This document shows, in pieces, positions 1 through 13,200 of a stretch of DNA of 64,000 bases. The DNA comes from Melanocharis versteri. Taxonomy: Eukaryota; Chordata; Aves; Passeriformes; Melanocharitidae. The stretch covers positions 717,051-781,050 of the forward strand of contig VZTG01010322.1 of assembly GCA_013397845.1 (NCBI GenBank). Reading direction: 5' to 3'. A program made the position numbers and the translations under genes. Position 1 is the stretch's first letter; each line of letters opens with the position of its first letter. A model generated the notes under the pieces. That model worked only from the letters and a program-made list of their open reading frames with translations, did no database searches and was not told the origin of the DNA.

Positions 1-2336
1 CTGGTTGCCAAGCCCACAAGTCTGTCTACAGAGATTAGACAGGAGGTATTTGAGTAACAACTACCACCAAGTGAATGAATAACTATAGAGTATAACCAAG
101 TGCTTAACTTCTGAGAGAAAAGCAACATCTCCTTAAACAGCATGTCTGTCATTCCACAAGATAGAAACACTATATTGCATAAATACTCTACTTTCACTCC
201 CTAAATGATGTTTTGCAAGTATTTTTTAGCAGCCTCTAAACCAAATTGTTTATAAATGTGGCAGTGAAAAAACTGCATCCATTAACTTTATCTGAAAAAT
301 AAAAAAAGAACCCTGCTGTTAGGGAAGTAAAAAATAGCTGACAGCCATTTCTTGGCTCTTGGTGGTTTTAGTGAGCTATTCACTGTGATAGAGGGGACTA
401 CACAACCACAACACTGTTGAAAATTAAAAATAGCTCCATAAATAGGTGATACAGAATTAGCAGTGTTCAACCAGATGAACATGGATGCATTTAGCTGCAG
501 CTCACATGTAACACTGACTCACCGAGAGAACACCTGAGGGTGAAATTCACAATCCGATGTGCAAAAGGTAGATGCTCACTTAACAGCAATCCAGTTCATT
601 ACCTTAGTGCTGTTCCCTCAAGAAATGTCAATGTCTTTTCGCTAGGTCCAGGTGCAAAAGGTGTCTCAAACCTAAATGTAAAACTGTTGGGTGAAAGTTA
701 CAGTGTGATGCTGGTCCAATCTTAATGCATGTAAACACATTATAATGATTATAATTAATGGATTATGGTGCAGTGTAACTGATATTATAAAAACCAAAAT
801 ATTTTAATCTGTGATTTGTCTGTAGAGGCCTTTCCCTTCTCTTTATTCTCCTCCTCCTTCAAGAATATTTTCTTTTATTTTAATGGAAGCAGGCTCAGGC
901 TCAAATTTTGCTGCATTTCTAACTGCTTTGCTTGGGGAATTTGCAATATTATTTCAACACCATTCTTAGGTGTCACCCCAAGGCTTCAGCTGACATTCTT
1001 CCCATGCACACAAACACACTCTTAGATGGAAGTAGGAAGATGAGCAAGGACAGAAGAACAGTAAAGTTGAAGGAAATAGCAAGAGAGAGTAAACCATACA
1101 TGGTAATGTAGAAAGTAAGGATGGGGTCAGAACCAATACCTAGTATATGAACACCCAGGAGTGAGATTAAGGTTGAGAGCCAAGCAATTTCTCTGTGCTT
1201 GCTGAGGTGAAGGGTGAAAAGGGGGGGTGAAAAATTGTACAATAAAATTGTACAATTTTATGTATATAAATATATCAAAGATATACAAAGTAAGAAATTC
1301 TTATCCTTTTAGAATGCTTGAAGCTGAATTCAACACATTTGGTAGATAATTATAGCATAGGTCATGTTAACTAAGTAAATTTTTCTCTGACTTTTAATGT
1401 TTTGCTGGCTTCGAAGCTAAGAAGGTTGAGTAGTGGAGACAAGACAGAAGCAAATCTCTTACTTTTATACCTAGTTTAGAGTTGGAATTAATATTTTTTG
1501 TATGAAACTTTATTATTGCTTCAAAAGCTCCACAGATACCAAAGCAATGCTTCTAAAACAGAGTACATAGTCCTAAGTTTAGGACTGATTTTAAAATTGG
1601 TTCTGCTTTGCAATCTTACATCACATTTTAAACAAGAAAACAAATGATGAGTGTCTTGAGCTACATTCTGTTGTAGGTCACAGAACAAATTTAACTTGCC
1701 TCCTGAGGGACAGAACAGTGTGTGTGAAAGACAGTTCCTTTTTGGGGTTCTGCTGGAAAATGCTAAGGTAATGGGCTCCTTGGTATTTAACAATAATAGG
1801 TAAGCCGCTCTCAGGTTCTGCAGTTGTGTGAATTCAGTGAGATGAACGTCCAGTATTTGTCCTCAAAGCTGTGTTCAGAGCCTGTAGTTCAAAGGAAGCG
1901 TTAAGACAAAACGAGAACAAAAAGGAGAGCTAGGCACTGGAACATCTCTGGGCTATGTGACCAAAGGACACTTTCTGGGAGATACAAAACAGAAAACCAG
2001 TTCTTCAGCATGAACAAGAGATTTTATTTATAAATTCTTGCAGGATGAAGGATTTCTAACATGAAAGATTGGAGCAATTAAAAATCAGGAAGACTGCTGA
2101 AAAGGGTGTCACATTCCCTAACCCTTTCATCACCAAGGCCGTGAGCAGAAGGAAAAAGGGATATAATGCAGAATGACACTAATTGTGAACTGATCTTGCC
2201 AAGAAAAGGTAAGTGACTTCTCAGGAGCCCTCCCTTTGTTTTTTTATTTTCTTTTGGATGTTTTTTCAGGCTGTTTCAGACACAAGAGTGCCTGAGTGAT
2301 TTGGCCAAAATGATAGAGATCTGAAATGTTGAAAAC
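1..2336. other. Single-copy AT-rich DNA, no gene seen
   Basis: No protein family, RNA gene or interspersed repeat is recognised here. Open frames (for example 973-1242 and 1521-1793 on the minus strand) are short and resemble nothing known. The only structures seen are a G run at 1221-1227 and a short AT palindrome at 1242-1261. Confidence 0.6.
1242..1261. repeat. 20-bp perfect palindrome
   Basis: ATAAAATTGTACAATTTTAT equals its own reverse complement. A shorter copy of the same core (ATTGTACAAT) lies immediately upstream, ending at 1242. It probably arose by local AT-rich duplication. No function is implied. Confidence 0.85.
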
Positions 2337-2455
2337 AGAATCATAGAACCATTAAGGTTGGAAAAGACCTCTAAGATCCTTGAGTCCAGCCATTAACTCA
2401 GCGCTGCCATCCATCAGGACACATCTCTGTGATTCAGTGCAGCCAGTTTTAGTTG
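2337..2455 (-). mobile_element. CR1 LINE, 3' end fragment
   Basis: Read on the plus strand, this begins with the AATCATAG tail motif. It continues with GGTTGGAAAAGACCTCTAAG and then a 'gagtccagcc' block, which is the reverse complement of the avian CR1 3' untranslated end. Similarity fades after about 2455, so only the last ~120 bases of the element remain. CR1 inserts by target-primed reverse transcription, so 5' truncation is normal. The element is non-coding. Confidence 0.85.
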
Positions 2456-5400
2456 TGTTCACTCTGACCTTAAGTTAAATAGCTTCTAAACCTGAGCTGG
2501 CTCTCACTCACTGGTTAGGAGGGCAGATGGCACTCATGTGACACTCCTTTTGCTGCCCTTGGTGGACATACCCTCCAATTGAAATGATACTATAGATGTC
2601 AAAAACATGAAGCAAATTGTGCTCATCAAAGCATGTAAGAATAGCAAACAGACCTATCCCAAAAGCATGTAAATCATGGAGAGGCACTTAATGCCATTTG
2701 GCAGTAATCCAGTTTGGTGGAATCTTTTTACATAAGGGAACAAGGCAAGATTTCCAACAACTTGTGCTAACATTTTGTTTTCCTCGCTTTCCTGGCACGT
2801 CCTTTTTGTTCTTCTAAGCCCCCTCTTTCCGAAGAAAATGAAAGCCCCAGCACAGTTTCACTGCTGTCTGTTGGCTTTCCAGGAGACTTTCTTGTCTTGG
2901 TTATTTAGATGAGCCAGTCAAGGAGCAAAAATGCCACCACATGTTGTAATGACTAACAGAGTCACTTCACTAATGAACCTCCAATGCTCAGGTACATTTA
3001 GCTAAACCTTAAATGTTTAACTGAGGAAAAACTGGCCGGCTGAAACGTGTTCTCAACCAAGTATCCGTAGGGCACTATTTGAATGACAGATCAGTTCATA
3101 TATATCATCTCCCTGTGGGCTACCCACAGTCAGGAGAAGGAGCTAATTTCAAGGAATAGTCTGCAGTAAATAAATGCTCTACTGTAGAAGCTTTCCTTCT
3201 CCATCCATTTTTCTCCTTGTTTCTGCTAAGCACTTCTGGGCAGACCGTTTTCCCAGAGAACTCTGTTGATAGCCATAGGCTGCTGTTGAGGAATAAAGTT
3301 CAGTCACAGTCTCCAGCGTAATGTCAAAAGGGAAAACATTAATTAAAAGAAGAGGTAATCTAACACTTATGCCCTGTGAACAGACCCCAGGCAGCACAGA
3401 GCTGATTCTTCTCTTTCATTTCTCCATCGTACTTCGGCATTTGTGCTGAGTCAGACAGATGAAACCATGCCTAGAGCAACACTTTTAACTGCTTTTTTTT
3501 TTTTTAATGTACTGAACACCTGTCCCCTACTCTCCCAGTGCATTTAAAAGAGTAGAAGTCTCATAATATCATTTCTGTGTCTTTTTCTGAAAAAAAAAAG
3601 GAATTGAAATCTCTATTGATATTTATCAACTGCTCTTTGGTGCGAGATGATAATTGGTTATAGAGAGATGCCTTTAAATTAGTGCATTTCAATGTGATTC
3701 TGCTTGTGTTTTTTAACAGCTTTCAGGCATTAAACCAGCAGGACATGTTCTGACCCAATATAGTGATCCTTATCATTCACATAACAAGAAATGGACAACA
3801 GATTATATTCCAAAGGGGAATGCAAGAAAGAGAGTCATGAACATTTCAGGAACAATTTGTTCATTGGGAAAGTCACTGCTCACATTGAACATTTTAGTTG
3901 TTAAGTTATATCCCGTGGTATCAATGCTTGTATCTCCTCAATAGAGATGTTAATACAATTGCAAAAGGGTATGGACTCAAGTATAGCTTCAATGAAGTCC
4001 CAAACAGTTCTTTCCCTCAATTATTTTTTTTCCACCAATGAATTCTTCACTGAAGACATCAAATTATTGCATTGTTTTCAGCTTCACTACCAAGTTATCT
4101 TGTCTAAGAATAGAGAGTTTACCTTAATTTCTTTAAGCCATTAGTCATGACATATTACTTTGTTACCTTTCTTTATGTTAAATATATCATCTTTTTCTCC
4201 TCCTCCAAAAGCTTTTTCGGAGCTGTTGGTACCCATGTCCTGAGTTCTGATGCATTTCTTCTAAAGAATTTTCTTGACATAAGGGTCACGGCACTGAATA
4301 GAACAGTGGACTTTCTGTGATGCCTGGATCATCTTCCAGAATTACCACCATTTATTTAAAAGTCAACAATGTACCCAGGTAGGTCAAATGCTTTGTCCCA
4401 GTTTGTGTTATCTTGCATTTTATGTGCTGTGCTCTCAGTTCACCCAGCTTTATTGCACGTCGCTGGAGTGCCATACAGCCTCTAGTCCTAATTATTCCAT
4501 GTAACTCCGTGGTTTTTGCCACCTTGCAAATCATTTTTAGATCTCTCATGGATAATATGAACTAACCTGCCTCACTGCGAGGCTTTGTGCAGTCACTGAC
4601 AACTTTTGACACATTTTAATTTGACCATTATTTCTCCTCTTTAATTTTTGTCTTGCAGCCAGTTTCTATCCAATGATGGGACTTAAGTTTTGGTTTTGTG
4701 TTTTCCACTGTACCTGTAGGCCATAAAGAGGTATTAATTCCTTGAATGCCTCTCTGTCATATTAGCTGTGGATACCAGGCCACCTGCAGCTGTTCCTGAC
4801 TCCTGCAAGGCTGTAGGCTTGGCCTCTTTCCCAGGGCAAATCCTTTCCCTCCCCACCAACTTCCTAGTTCCCTCTAGAAAGACCAAGAGCCACAGAGAGT
4901 AATATAAACAATACCAAAAGGCTGCCCTTCCCGGTAAGGGAGGAAAATTCCACTCCAGAGCAACCCAAACTCCACTGAACAAAGCAGCGTTATCTGAGAC
5001 AGTCTCATCACTTAAAGGAATGCAGTAACATTGCAGTAATATTGCCACACAAATTGAGATGTCTCACAGGTCCAAACTCTCCCTAAATAAGGGCCATCCA
5101 TAATTCAGTGCTGGCTGGTCTAGCAGTAGTGGTCATTATAATGAAGCAGTCTGGGGAGAAACAGAATCATAGGAAGATGTAGCGACTTGATAAATATTAA
5201 CAAGTTAGTATCACACAGGGTGTAAATCATCTTAAACGCCTCTATAATCTCTAAAACACTGCCTGTGCCTGCCCTTGGATGTAGTTGCACAGGTCTGAAA
5301 GTTTGCTTCTAATTCAGGCTGGCAGGGGTGATGGAAAGCACTCACCAGAGAGCAGAGTCTGGTTCTTGAGCTGCAGCTCTTGCTTAGCATATACTTAATT

Positions 5401-5751
5401 AATATTTAGTGTTCCTTGAATGAGAATGAGCTTTTAACACTCACAAGCACCCACTGCTCCAGAGCTCTCTGGATCATGGTTGTGTTGTCTTACAGCCACA
5501 GGATTCTTCTACTTTGTAGAAGCAATTTTTAACCAGTTTTGTTTTCAGACACCATCTCTAGCTGAGCGCTGAGGCTGCAAAGCAGAAAAAAAGATCGCCA
5601 AGTCCTCTAACTGGAAATATTGCTTCTCTTCCCTTCCCCACTGGAATTAAATAAATAAAATAAAAAGACATTCATTTCTACTGATGTAAGTATTTGTAAA
5701 TAGCGTATATTTGTAAAACTTTAATATTAGGCCTAAGTTAACCTGACATGT
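2456..5751. other. Single-copy DNA, no gene seen
   Basis: Homopolymer runs (T13 at 3493-3505, an A run near 3590) are the only repeats noticed. The longest open frame is 104 codons (4734-5048, minus) and has no recognisable domain. Confidence 0.55.
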
Positions 5752-5855
5752 CTTTTCAAGGAGCTTGCCCAAGGCCACAGAGTGGCTCTGTGTCAGCCAG
5801 GATTAGACCTCAGGAATTGTTGCCTTTCAGTCCACTAGACCAAGCTGCCTCTCAT
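5752..5855 (-). mobile_element. MIR-like (CORE-SINE) fossil, tRNA-derived head
   Basis: The plus strand reads 'cttgcccaaggccacagag', then 'ccaggattagacct', then 'tccactagaccaagctgcct'. This is the order expected for the reverse complement of a MIR/CORE-SINE: CORE region, then B-box (degenerate GGTTCGAATCC), then the A-box side of the tRNA head. These SINEs were transcribed by RNA polymerase III and mobilised by L2/CR1-type LINEs early in amniote history. The copy is old, has clear substitutions in the B box, and cannot be active. The exact subfamily is not determined. Confidence 0.75.
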
Positions 5856-7112
5856 GCTGCCGTCAGAGCTCTCCAGGCCAGATCGGATCAGTCTGATCAC
5901 TTTCTACAAGGGGTTGATCTTTAAAAACATGTGTATCCTAACTGCCTGAGAAACCGAAAGAATGCTTTTCTGTACCAATAGAGGGCATAAATGATTTTTC
6001 CTCTTTTTATTTTAATATTTGTGAGACAAAATTAAATCATACCTGTGCCCTAAACTTTAGAAAAAACAAACAAAAAAAACCAAAAACGAGGCACTTAAAG
6101 ATCCAGGGATGCTGGTCCACTTGTGTTCTTATCACTTCATCTTTAGCTTCAAACAGGATTGCTAAGCCAACTCCAGAAGGGCTGTGGGTGGCATTCACAA
6201 TAGCAAGAAATACACACAAACCCAGGATTAAAGACTTGAACTCAATGAAAGAATTAACACCTTCTTCACTACCATTTCAGGTACCACTGGACCACAAAAC
6301 ATATTATCCAGAGACTATTTTGTCTTATCTCCTTGTCTCAAGGGCTGTGCAAACCAGATGGTGCCTGTGTTCCTGGCTGCATCATGCTCCTTAAGGAGCA
6401 GTGGAAATCTGCTTCCAGCCAAGGTCTGGCTCCAGAATTTGACTGCTTCCTCTTCCTTCCCCACTTAGTCCAGCTTGTCCAAGGCTCCAGGACAGGACAC
6501 ACTGCATGTTGTTTGTCCATCTGCTGCAGGACTCACTGATGGTCTGCCTGATATGTCGGACACGGGCTGCGAAAGAGGGGTCTTGCAGCTGCAGCACAAC
6601 AGCCCCAAAGCCCTGTGCTGGCAGAAATACCCATGCCATGCTCTCTGTTGCCATGCTGGGGCTGTGCATCCATCCCAATCCAAGCACAGTCTTCTCTTGC
6701 TGTGGCATCCAAGGGATGAGGTTCGGGGGTCACGCCACATGGAGAGATTTGGGGTGCTGATAGCATGACAAGTAGAAAGATCAGAGGGGCTTTTTTCACA
6801 GTAGTTGTGAAGTATTTGGAGCATGAGAAGAGGGTGCTTAGCAGAACAGAGGTTTTTAAACCACTAGCTGAAGGTCTGACACTAAGGCAATTAACAAATC
6901 AAGATAGATTATGTAGATTTCTCTGGATCTACTGGGAAACTGCTGCTTATTGCAGTTTTTCAAGGCCCTTTAAAAGTCTGCCTGTACTAAGCCAGACTTC
7001 AGTAGAAGACCATTGCAGTTCCTTTTGTGATGTTACAGGAAATTTGCCAGCCTTCAGATTTTCATGATATACACACAGTAGCTGTGGGAGAACTCACCAT
7101 CTGCGGGTAATA
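5856..7112. other. Single-copy DNA with a GC-richer block, no gene called
   Basis: The stretch about 6330-6770 is GC-richer than its surroundings, so stop codons are rare. Several frames on both strands are open together (for example 6475-6768 plus and 6465-6824 minus, 119 codons). None shows a domain, signal peptide or family resemblance, and simultaneous openness in opposing frames argues that composition, not coding, is responsible. Confidence 0.5.
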
Positions 7113-7200
7113 ACAGTAATGCCTCGCACTGTTACCATGCCTTTCATCTGTGGATATCAAAAGGCTTTCTAAACATTAACTAGTTAAATGGCACTGCTCC
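7113..7200 (+). mobile_element. Ancient amniote repeat tail (L3/CR1 or CORE-SINE type)
   Basis: The block 'taatgcctcgcact', then 'gcctttcatctgtggat', then 'aaggctttctaaacattaac' follows the layout of an old amniote repeat tail (GCCTTTCATC, GGATCTCAAA, GCTTTACAAACATTAACT) that I know from turtles, crocodilians and birds. It is only about 90 bases and diverged. I am confident that it is an ancient interspersed repeat, less so about the family name. Confidence 0.55.
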
Positions 7201-10200
7201 AGTGAGATATATACTTCTAACTTGGGTGGCTTGGGTGACTTTTATTAATCTAAGAGCTCTCATAAGGCTGTCAAGGCTTTGCTGACAAGGCAAAGATAAT
7301 GATAGGCAAGATGTGTTGGTTTGGAGACTGAGGACTAGGACAGTTTAGGGAGGGGGACTACTTTAACCATGCCATTTTTATATATTTTCACTGTGTTCTT
7401 AAAAATCCTTTACTGACCTAAAATCTGAGCAGCCGTGTAAAAGGCGATAAATATGCATCTAGGGATAGCTGAAAGCAATGTGTTTTGTAGGGGAAGGAAT
7501 ATAAAAAGTCTTGATGTTGACTCCAGGTAAAACAAAACCTAGCCAAACTACTCCCACAGCAGACACAAACCCTTTGGTGGCCTGTGGTGGTGTTCCATCA
7601 AACCCCTGAAAGTTGAGTTTACTTTTGGAGTTTTTATCATCCCTTTAATAGATTTACTTTATGATGGAGGAAGAGAAAAAACTTCTCTGGCAAAAATGTT
7701 CTATTCTTAGATGGGTTAAATTTTTATATATATTTCTATCTGAAAATAGTGAAATCGCTTTGGCTATTTTAAAGGGAATCACTGCGAATAAGAATTTGAG
7801 TGTTGCTTGTACTCAGACAGCTGAGTTGTATCCATCCTCTCTCAGAGTTGAGGTGAAGAACCCTCTCTCATTACAATTCAACCTTTGTTGAAGCCAGGCT
7901 TTTCAGGAGAAGGAAGGAAAGCAATCACTTCCCAAGAGAGACTGGGCATCTGGCAGAGATCAGTGCAGATAACTCAGAAGTGACTAAGCTGTTCTCCTGG
8001 GACTGCAACCAGGGCTTACACTCCTGTGACATAGATTTTCCTTTGCTGTGATCTGACGAATCCTTTAGGCAAAGCCCACGGGGCTCCACCATCAGTAGTG
8101 TGGTACTAACTTGCTAAGGTGGGTATTTGAAATTCTTTGATGCCCTTGTTTTGCAACGAGCTCCACACAGACAAGATCCCAAAGAGAAAATGTAGTCCTC
8201 TCTTAGGCCAAGTGAGATGAAGCTCACAGCAGGATTGCAGCTGCCCTGTGTGTTCTTTATGCAGCTGCTGATCACACTGTAATGGAGGCACTGCCCAATT
8301 CCGTGCTGAACTTTGTGAGACCGACACCTTCACAGAGGTAGCCCAGAAGAGAAGGCCAGACGGAGGAACCATCTATTAAAGTGTAACTGTCTGCCAGGCT
8401 CCTTGGCATTCTTTGGTCAGAGTTGCTGTTTTTAAGAAACAGACATGTTTTAGGATGCTCTCATTATGTTATCCTGTTTAGGAGACAGTGTAAAACCTAG
8501 AGGCAAAGAACCATGAATATGCATAGAGAGCAGTGTTAGGATTCAGTCACGCTCAACACTGAAATATCCTGGTATAAAACCAGGTCACCTTTATTTGAAT
8601 CAATAAACTTCCTGTACTTTTAAGTATGCAAAGTATAGTACTGACTTCAGTGGGACAGTTTGAATCCTTAATATTAAAGATGTATTAGAATCCATGGGAG
8701 AAGGGAGACTGAGTATGTATGTGATCATCTCACTCCCATACCAGCACTGCTTTAATGTTACAAGAAAACTGTGGATACTACTTGGGCACCGTGTGTCCCT
8801 AAGGGAGAGGAGTTACAAACCCCATCTTTAAAAAAAAGGGTGAAAAATAATCCACTGTACATTTACTGTGTGCAGCCAGCATGAGAACATCTTTAACGCT
8901 GTAATAAACACCCAACACCACAGCTGAAGTTAACACACACCTTAGCAGAAATGAGTACATAATTACCAGTTCATTGTTTAATTGTGATCATGCCCCAAGG
9001 ACTCGTACCATTTCAGAGAAGACACAGGTGGCAGTCAAAGTAAATGCAGGATAAAATGCTTGTATGTTACGATTATATTTTTTAAACACAAAGTTTAAAA
9101 TCTCTGTGATATGTGTTTTCAGTGACTAATGCATGGATCTTCTTCCCTTGAAATACTCTCCACATAATTTGTAGGTCTTTCTGACTGATCCTGCTGGGGC
9201 TGGAGACTCTCTTGTTCCCTATGACAGTGTTCATTTGACAACTGCAGATTTTAGCATGGACCCACAGACCTCACGTGAGCCCCCATGCTAACTAAGGACA
9301 TTCCATCAAAGGTGGGCTTATGCAGAGTCCCACAGGTGTTAGCAGGAGCAAGGAAAAGGCTTTAAGGAGGGCTCTTACACTTTTGCTGCACTCAGCTGGA
9401 GTTGTGCCAAGCTGCTCACCATTACTTTGAAAAGCAGAGGGCATGGTGTGGCCATCAATCTCAGAAGATCAGAGTCAGGCAGTCCCCCTCAGCTGCTGGT
9501 GCCAACTTCAGAAGAATTCTTAGTACATTTCTCTTGAACTCTTCGTTGTGTCTCCTTTTTCTCCTTTTTTTTTTTTTTTTTTTCGTTACTTACAGTCCTC
9601 AATATCCTACTGATAACAAGAAGATAGGTGTAAGGGAAAGAAATCTTCTACATAGGTAGTTTGTATTCTAATTATTGCTCCAGCATTCAGATGCCTTTAA
9701 CACACATACGGTGCACGTACAGTTCTTGCTGTAACTGCAACACAGCTCTCTGCTCATGAAAATTTATAGCCTTTCAATCTTTAAAGACAATCCCAAAACC
9801 AACTTTCAATATACCAGAAACTTCACACTCTTGAAGGAGGAGGGAGAGTCACAACAAATTTCTTTAGTGCTACATTGTGCTTCATTCCAAGTGTTGGCTA
9901 GCTTTTATATTTTTAATTTAGAAATGAAAGGAAATGCTTATCATTTGTTTATCATCTGATAAACTAGTGTACTGGAGGGCAAGTCCTATTTCTGTAAACA
10001 GGAATTGATGCACTTAAAGTATTACAAATGTTGGTTGATGAATATTCAGCTTACCCATTTTCTTCTCTGTGAATTTATTTTGGAATAAAAGGGAAGGCAT
10101 AACGAGACTAAATCAAGTATATCTCTACTCAAAATCTTTCTCCAGTTCTCTTATACCACTCTGGATGCACAAAGAATTCGTGAAAGCATTCTGCATTTTA

Positions 10201-13200
10201 TTTGTGTCCAAGAACGAGCCTCAGGTGTCGTGATGCTCCTTAGCATCTCCTGTGGCACAGCTTGTGTGAAGTGCTGAGACCATTGCCCAGGCAAGCACTT
10301 GCAGGCAGGCAGTGCAGCCCTGTGCAGGGTGCTGCTGTGCCAGGATCTGGGCAGCAGAGGAAACGGCACCTCAGAGACGCAGGAGGATCAGGGCAAAGGC
10401 TGAAGAAGCTGGGAGGATGGGGCTCGGATGGATTGCTACCTCCACAGGAGTGTGTAGGCTGGAAAATGGGTAGGGCTGGGGGCAAAGCAGTGAGGTCTTA
10501 AGTTGTGTATATGAGGGACTGAATATATGTGCAGTGGGTCCCAGAGCTGCCCTAGATGTTGGAGGTGGTTTGCAGGCCATGGATATCTGTCAAGTAATTC
10601 ATTGCTGCTGCTTGAGGGTGGGAGGTTTAAAAATGTGTTTTCAGAGGAAGGATATTTGAGGTCAAATAATGACATGACAGTGACTTCCTAGGAAACTGTA
10701 AGCTTTCTACAGTGGTATCTATAATGAACTATTCTCCCTATATAACATGAAAAAAAATCCCGAACCCACAACCAAAAGAAATAAAAAGGAAAAATAGAAA
10801 CCCTGCCATATACATACTCACAAGCCGTGATTTTGCTTAATGAGAGCACTGTTTGCAGTAGAAACTCACTCAGCCACCCTTCTAAGTGCTGCTATCATTT
10901 AATGTAAATGGTTTCATAACAGCTTGGAACAGAAACTGTTACAAGTCAGAGATGTGTCATTCAGAGCAAATCCAGAGAGAAGTCAAGTGACTATGATATG
11001 TGAATCACATTGAATTTGGCTGACTACAGGATATAATTACCTCAATTTATTGTGTTTATGAACATTTCTTTGTGAGAAAAGCTGTTTCTTCAGCTTTTAA
11101 AATACTTCGATGGACACAGATTGAGATAAATTCCAACAGAGTGGGAAAAACGCATCCTTGCACCTGTTTCTCCATCATTAATCGTATTAAGTAGCTCAGA
11201 ACAATTATGCATTGTATTCTTACAGTTTGAGTTTAAAGCAAGTGCCAAAGACAAGATAAAGAGACATTATTAACACAATAATTACAGGGAGCACCTTTCT
11301 CTGGTTGGTTTCAGCATCACATTTTCTGCCTGTGTCATGTCTAATTGTTAAACAAGGAGCACAGTTTTAGATTAGTGACCGAATAGCCTTCTTTAGTTAA
11401 GGTTTACCTTATAAAAGAGAAGAAAAAGTGTCTCTTCCCACTACCTCATTGATTGGTAGTCCTTCTGCCTTGTCATCCTTGAGGCTGTATTTCCAGATGG
11501 TGAAAAACTTTTACTGTTCCTCACTTTTCATCAGTGATGTTATTTCAAAGGTTAGAGGAAGTGAGACAATTTGCATAAAACAACCATTAAAGAGGTAATG
11601 TAGAAAAGTGACTCACTCCCTTCTCCCTGATTCTCTCTCTATAGTCAAACATGAGAAGTCCCTCTTTGTTTTTCTGGCATTGCAGAACAATGCTTTGAGG
11701 AGAGGGAAACACTCAGCCTGTTGCAGACAAACATTGAGACAATAAAGCATATGAACATCTGGCTGTTTCATACAGGCAATTTCAGGGAACTCTTTCATCA
11801 GGCTTAGGGTCTGCAGCTATACTGCCCAGGGGTTCCCATAGCATGTTAAAAGTGCTTATTTGCCCTTGGATATGTGCTTAATATTTGAAAACTAGAAATG
11901 TTTCCTTTTCCAAAAGGCTGGAGTGCTGGCTTGGTTTGGGACTGCCCGTGAAGCTCCAGATCTACAAAACGGGCTTCTTTCTGTGAATGCAAAGATGAGC
12001 TGTAATGGGGTGTAGCAGTCAGGGAATTTTGTTCTCCTGACAGGAAGTCTCTCAGGTTAGGACATGATGCCAGATGCACCAAAGCTGCCTGCAAGAGTCT
12101 GTAGCTGCACTGTTCATAAGATTTAAGTAAAGCATCTATTTTCAATGAACTTTGCTCTTGATTCAGGGCAGCAGTTGTTGGAGTCCATGCTTACTAAGCC
12201 ACACAGACAGCCAAAAACACTTTAAACATCTTTGTTAACCAGGAACAGCCAGGAAACCCTTACTTCCAGATTGCCTTTGGGCAGCAGAGAAGCAAACATA
12301 TTGGTGATCGCCATGTTTCTGGGTACATTTCTCTCACTTTCCATCAGAGAAAATCCCTTCTGCCAAAATGTGTCTTTACACCTGCCTCTGTCCAGAATAT
12401 GTCTCGCTTCACACGCACAGATGACAAATGAACAAATGCTGTGAGACCTGGTATTTAAGTACATGGGGGTGAAGAGGAGAATTGGCATGCTGTGGCGTCC
12501 ATAGGCTCCTGTTTCCTGGCTCTCATTTCTATCAGCCGGTGTGAAGGATATCATCCAGCTCCTGGGGTCTTCATTAATGCCTTCTGCACTGGGCAGCAGG
12601 GGGTACTGAAGAACTGAAAGACCTAAATGTTGGTTTGTACATTTTTGCTACAGAAGATGCAGTTTCTCAAACTGACACCAGCTGCTCATAGGCAAGTGCA
12701 GACCAGCACACAGATACAGATAGCCTATTTTTCCCTTCCTTTTTTTTTTAAAGTGCCATCCACTCCCCTTGAAAAGCCCTTCCTTAGTGCACTGTGTCTG
12801 CCTAGATGTATTCTGCAGATAAACCAGCGGTTCTCTGCGAGAAAACAAAACAGCACCGTGTTACTGCCACCTCGAAGATCTGGCTTCACAGATTCATAGC
12901 AGTGACAGGGGGTAGGATTCAGGAGAAGGGAGGATGCAGAGGACAACAGCCTGAAAAGATTTGGCTGGGATTGCCTTGTGCTGGGTCCCACAAGCTCGGT
13001 TGCCATGCCACTCATACCCACGGGAGCCCTCCTTTTCAGTCCCCTCAGCAGGGACAGGGCAGCACAGGCATCTCCTTACTCCTGGCACTTTTCTGGGTGC
13101 CCCCATGCTGTGCCCAGATGTCTGAGTTCACATCGAGCTTGTACTCAAGATTTCTGCATTCAATTAGCTCTCAAGCAGTGTGATTATCACTTGGACTTTT

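Noticed and set aside
8630..8690. 'actgacttcagtgggac' as an ancient amniote palindromic repeat
   Set aside because: One short matching word without the flanking blocks is not enough.
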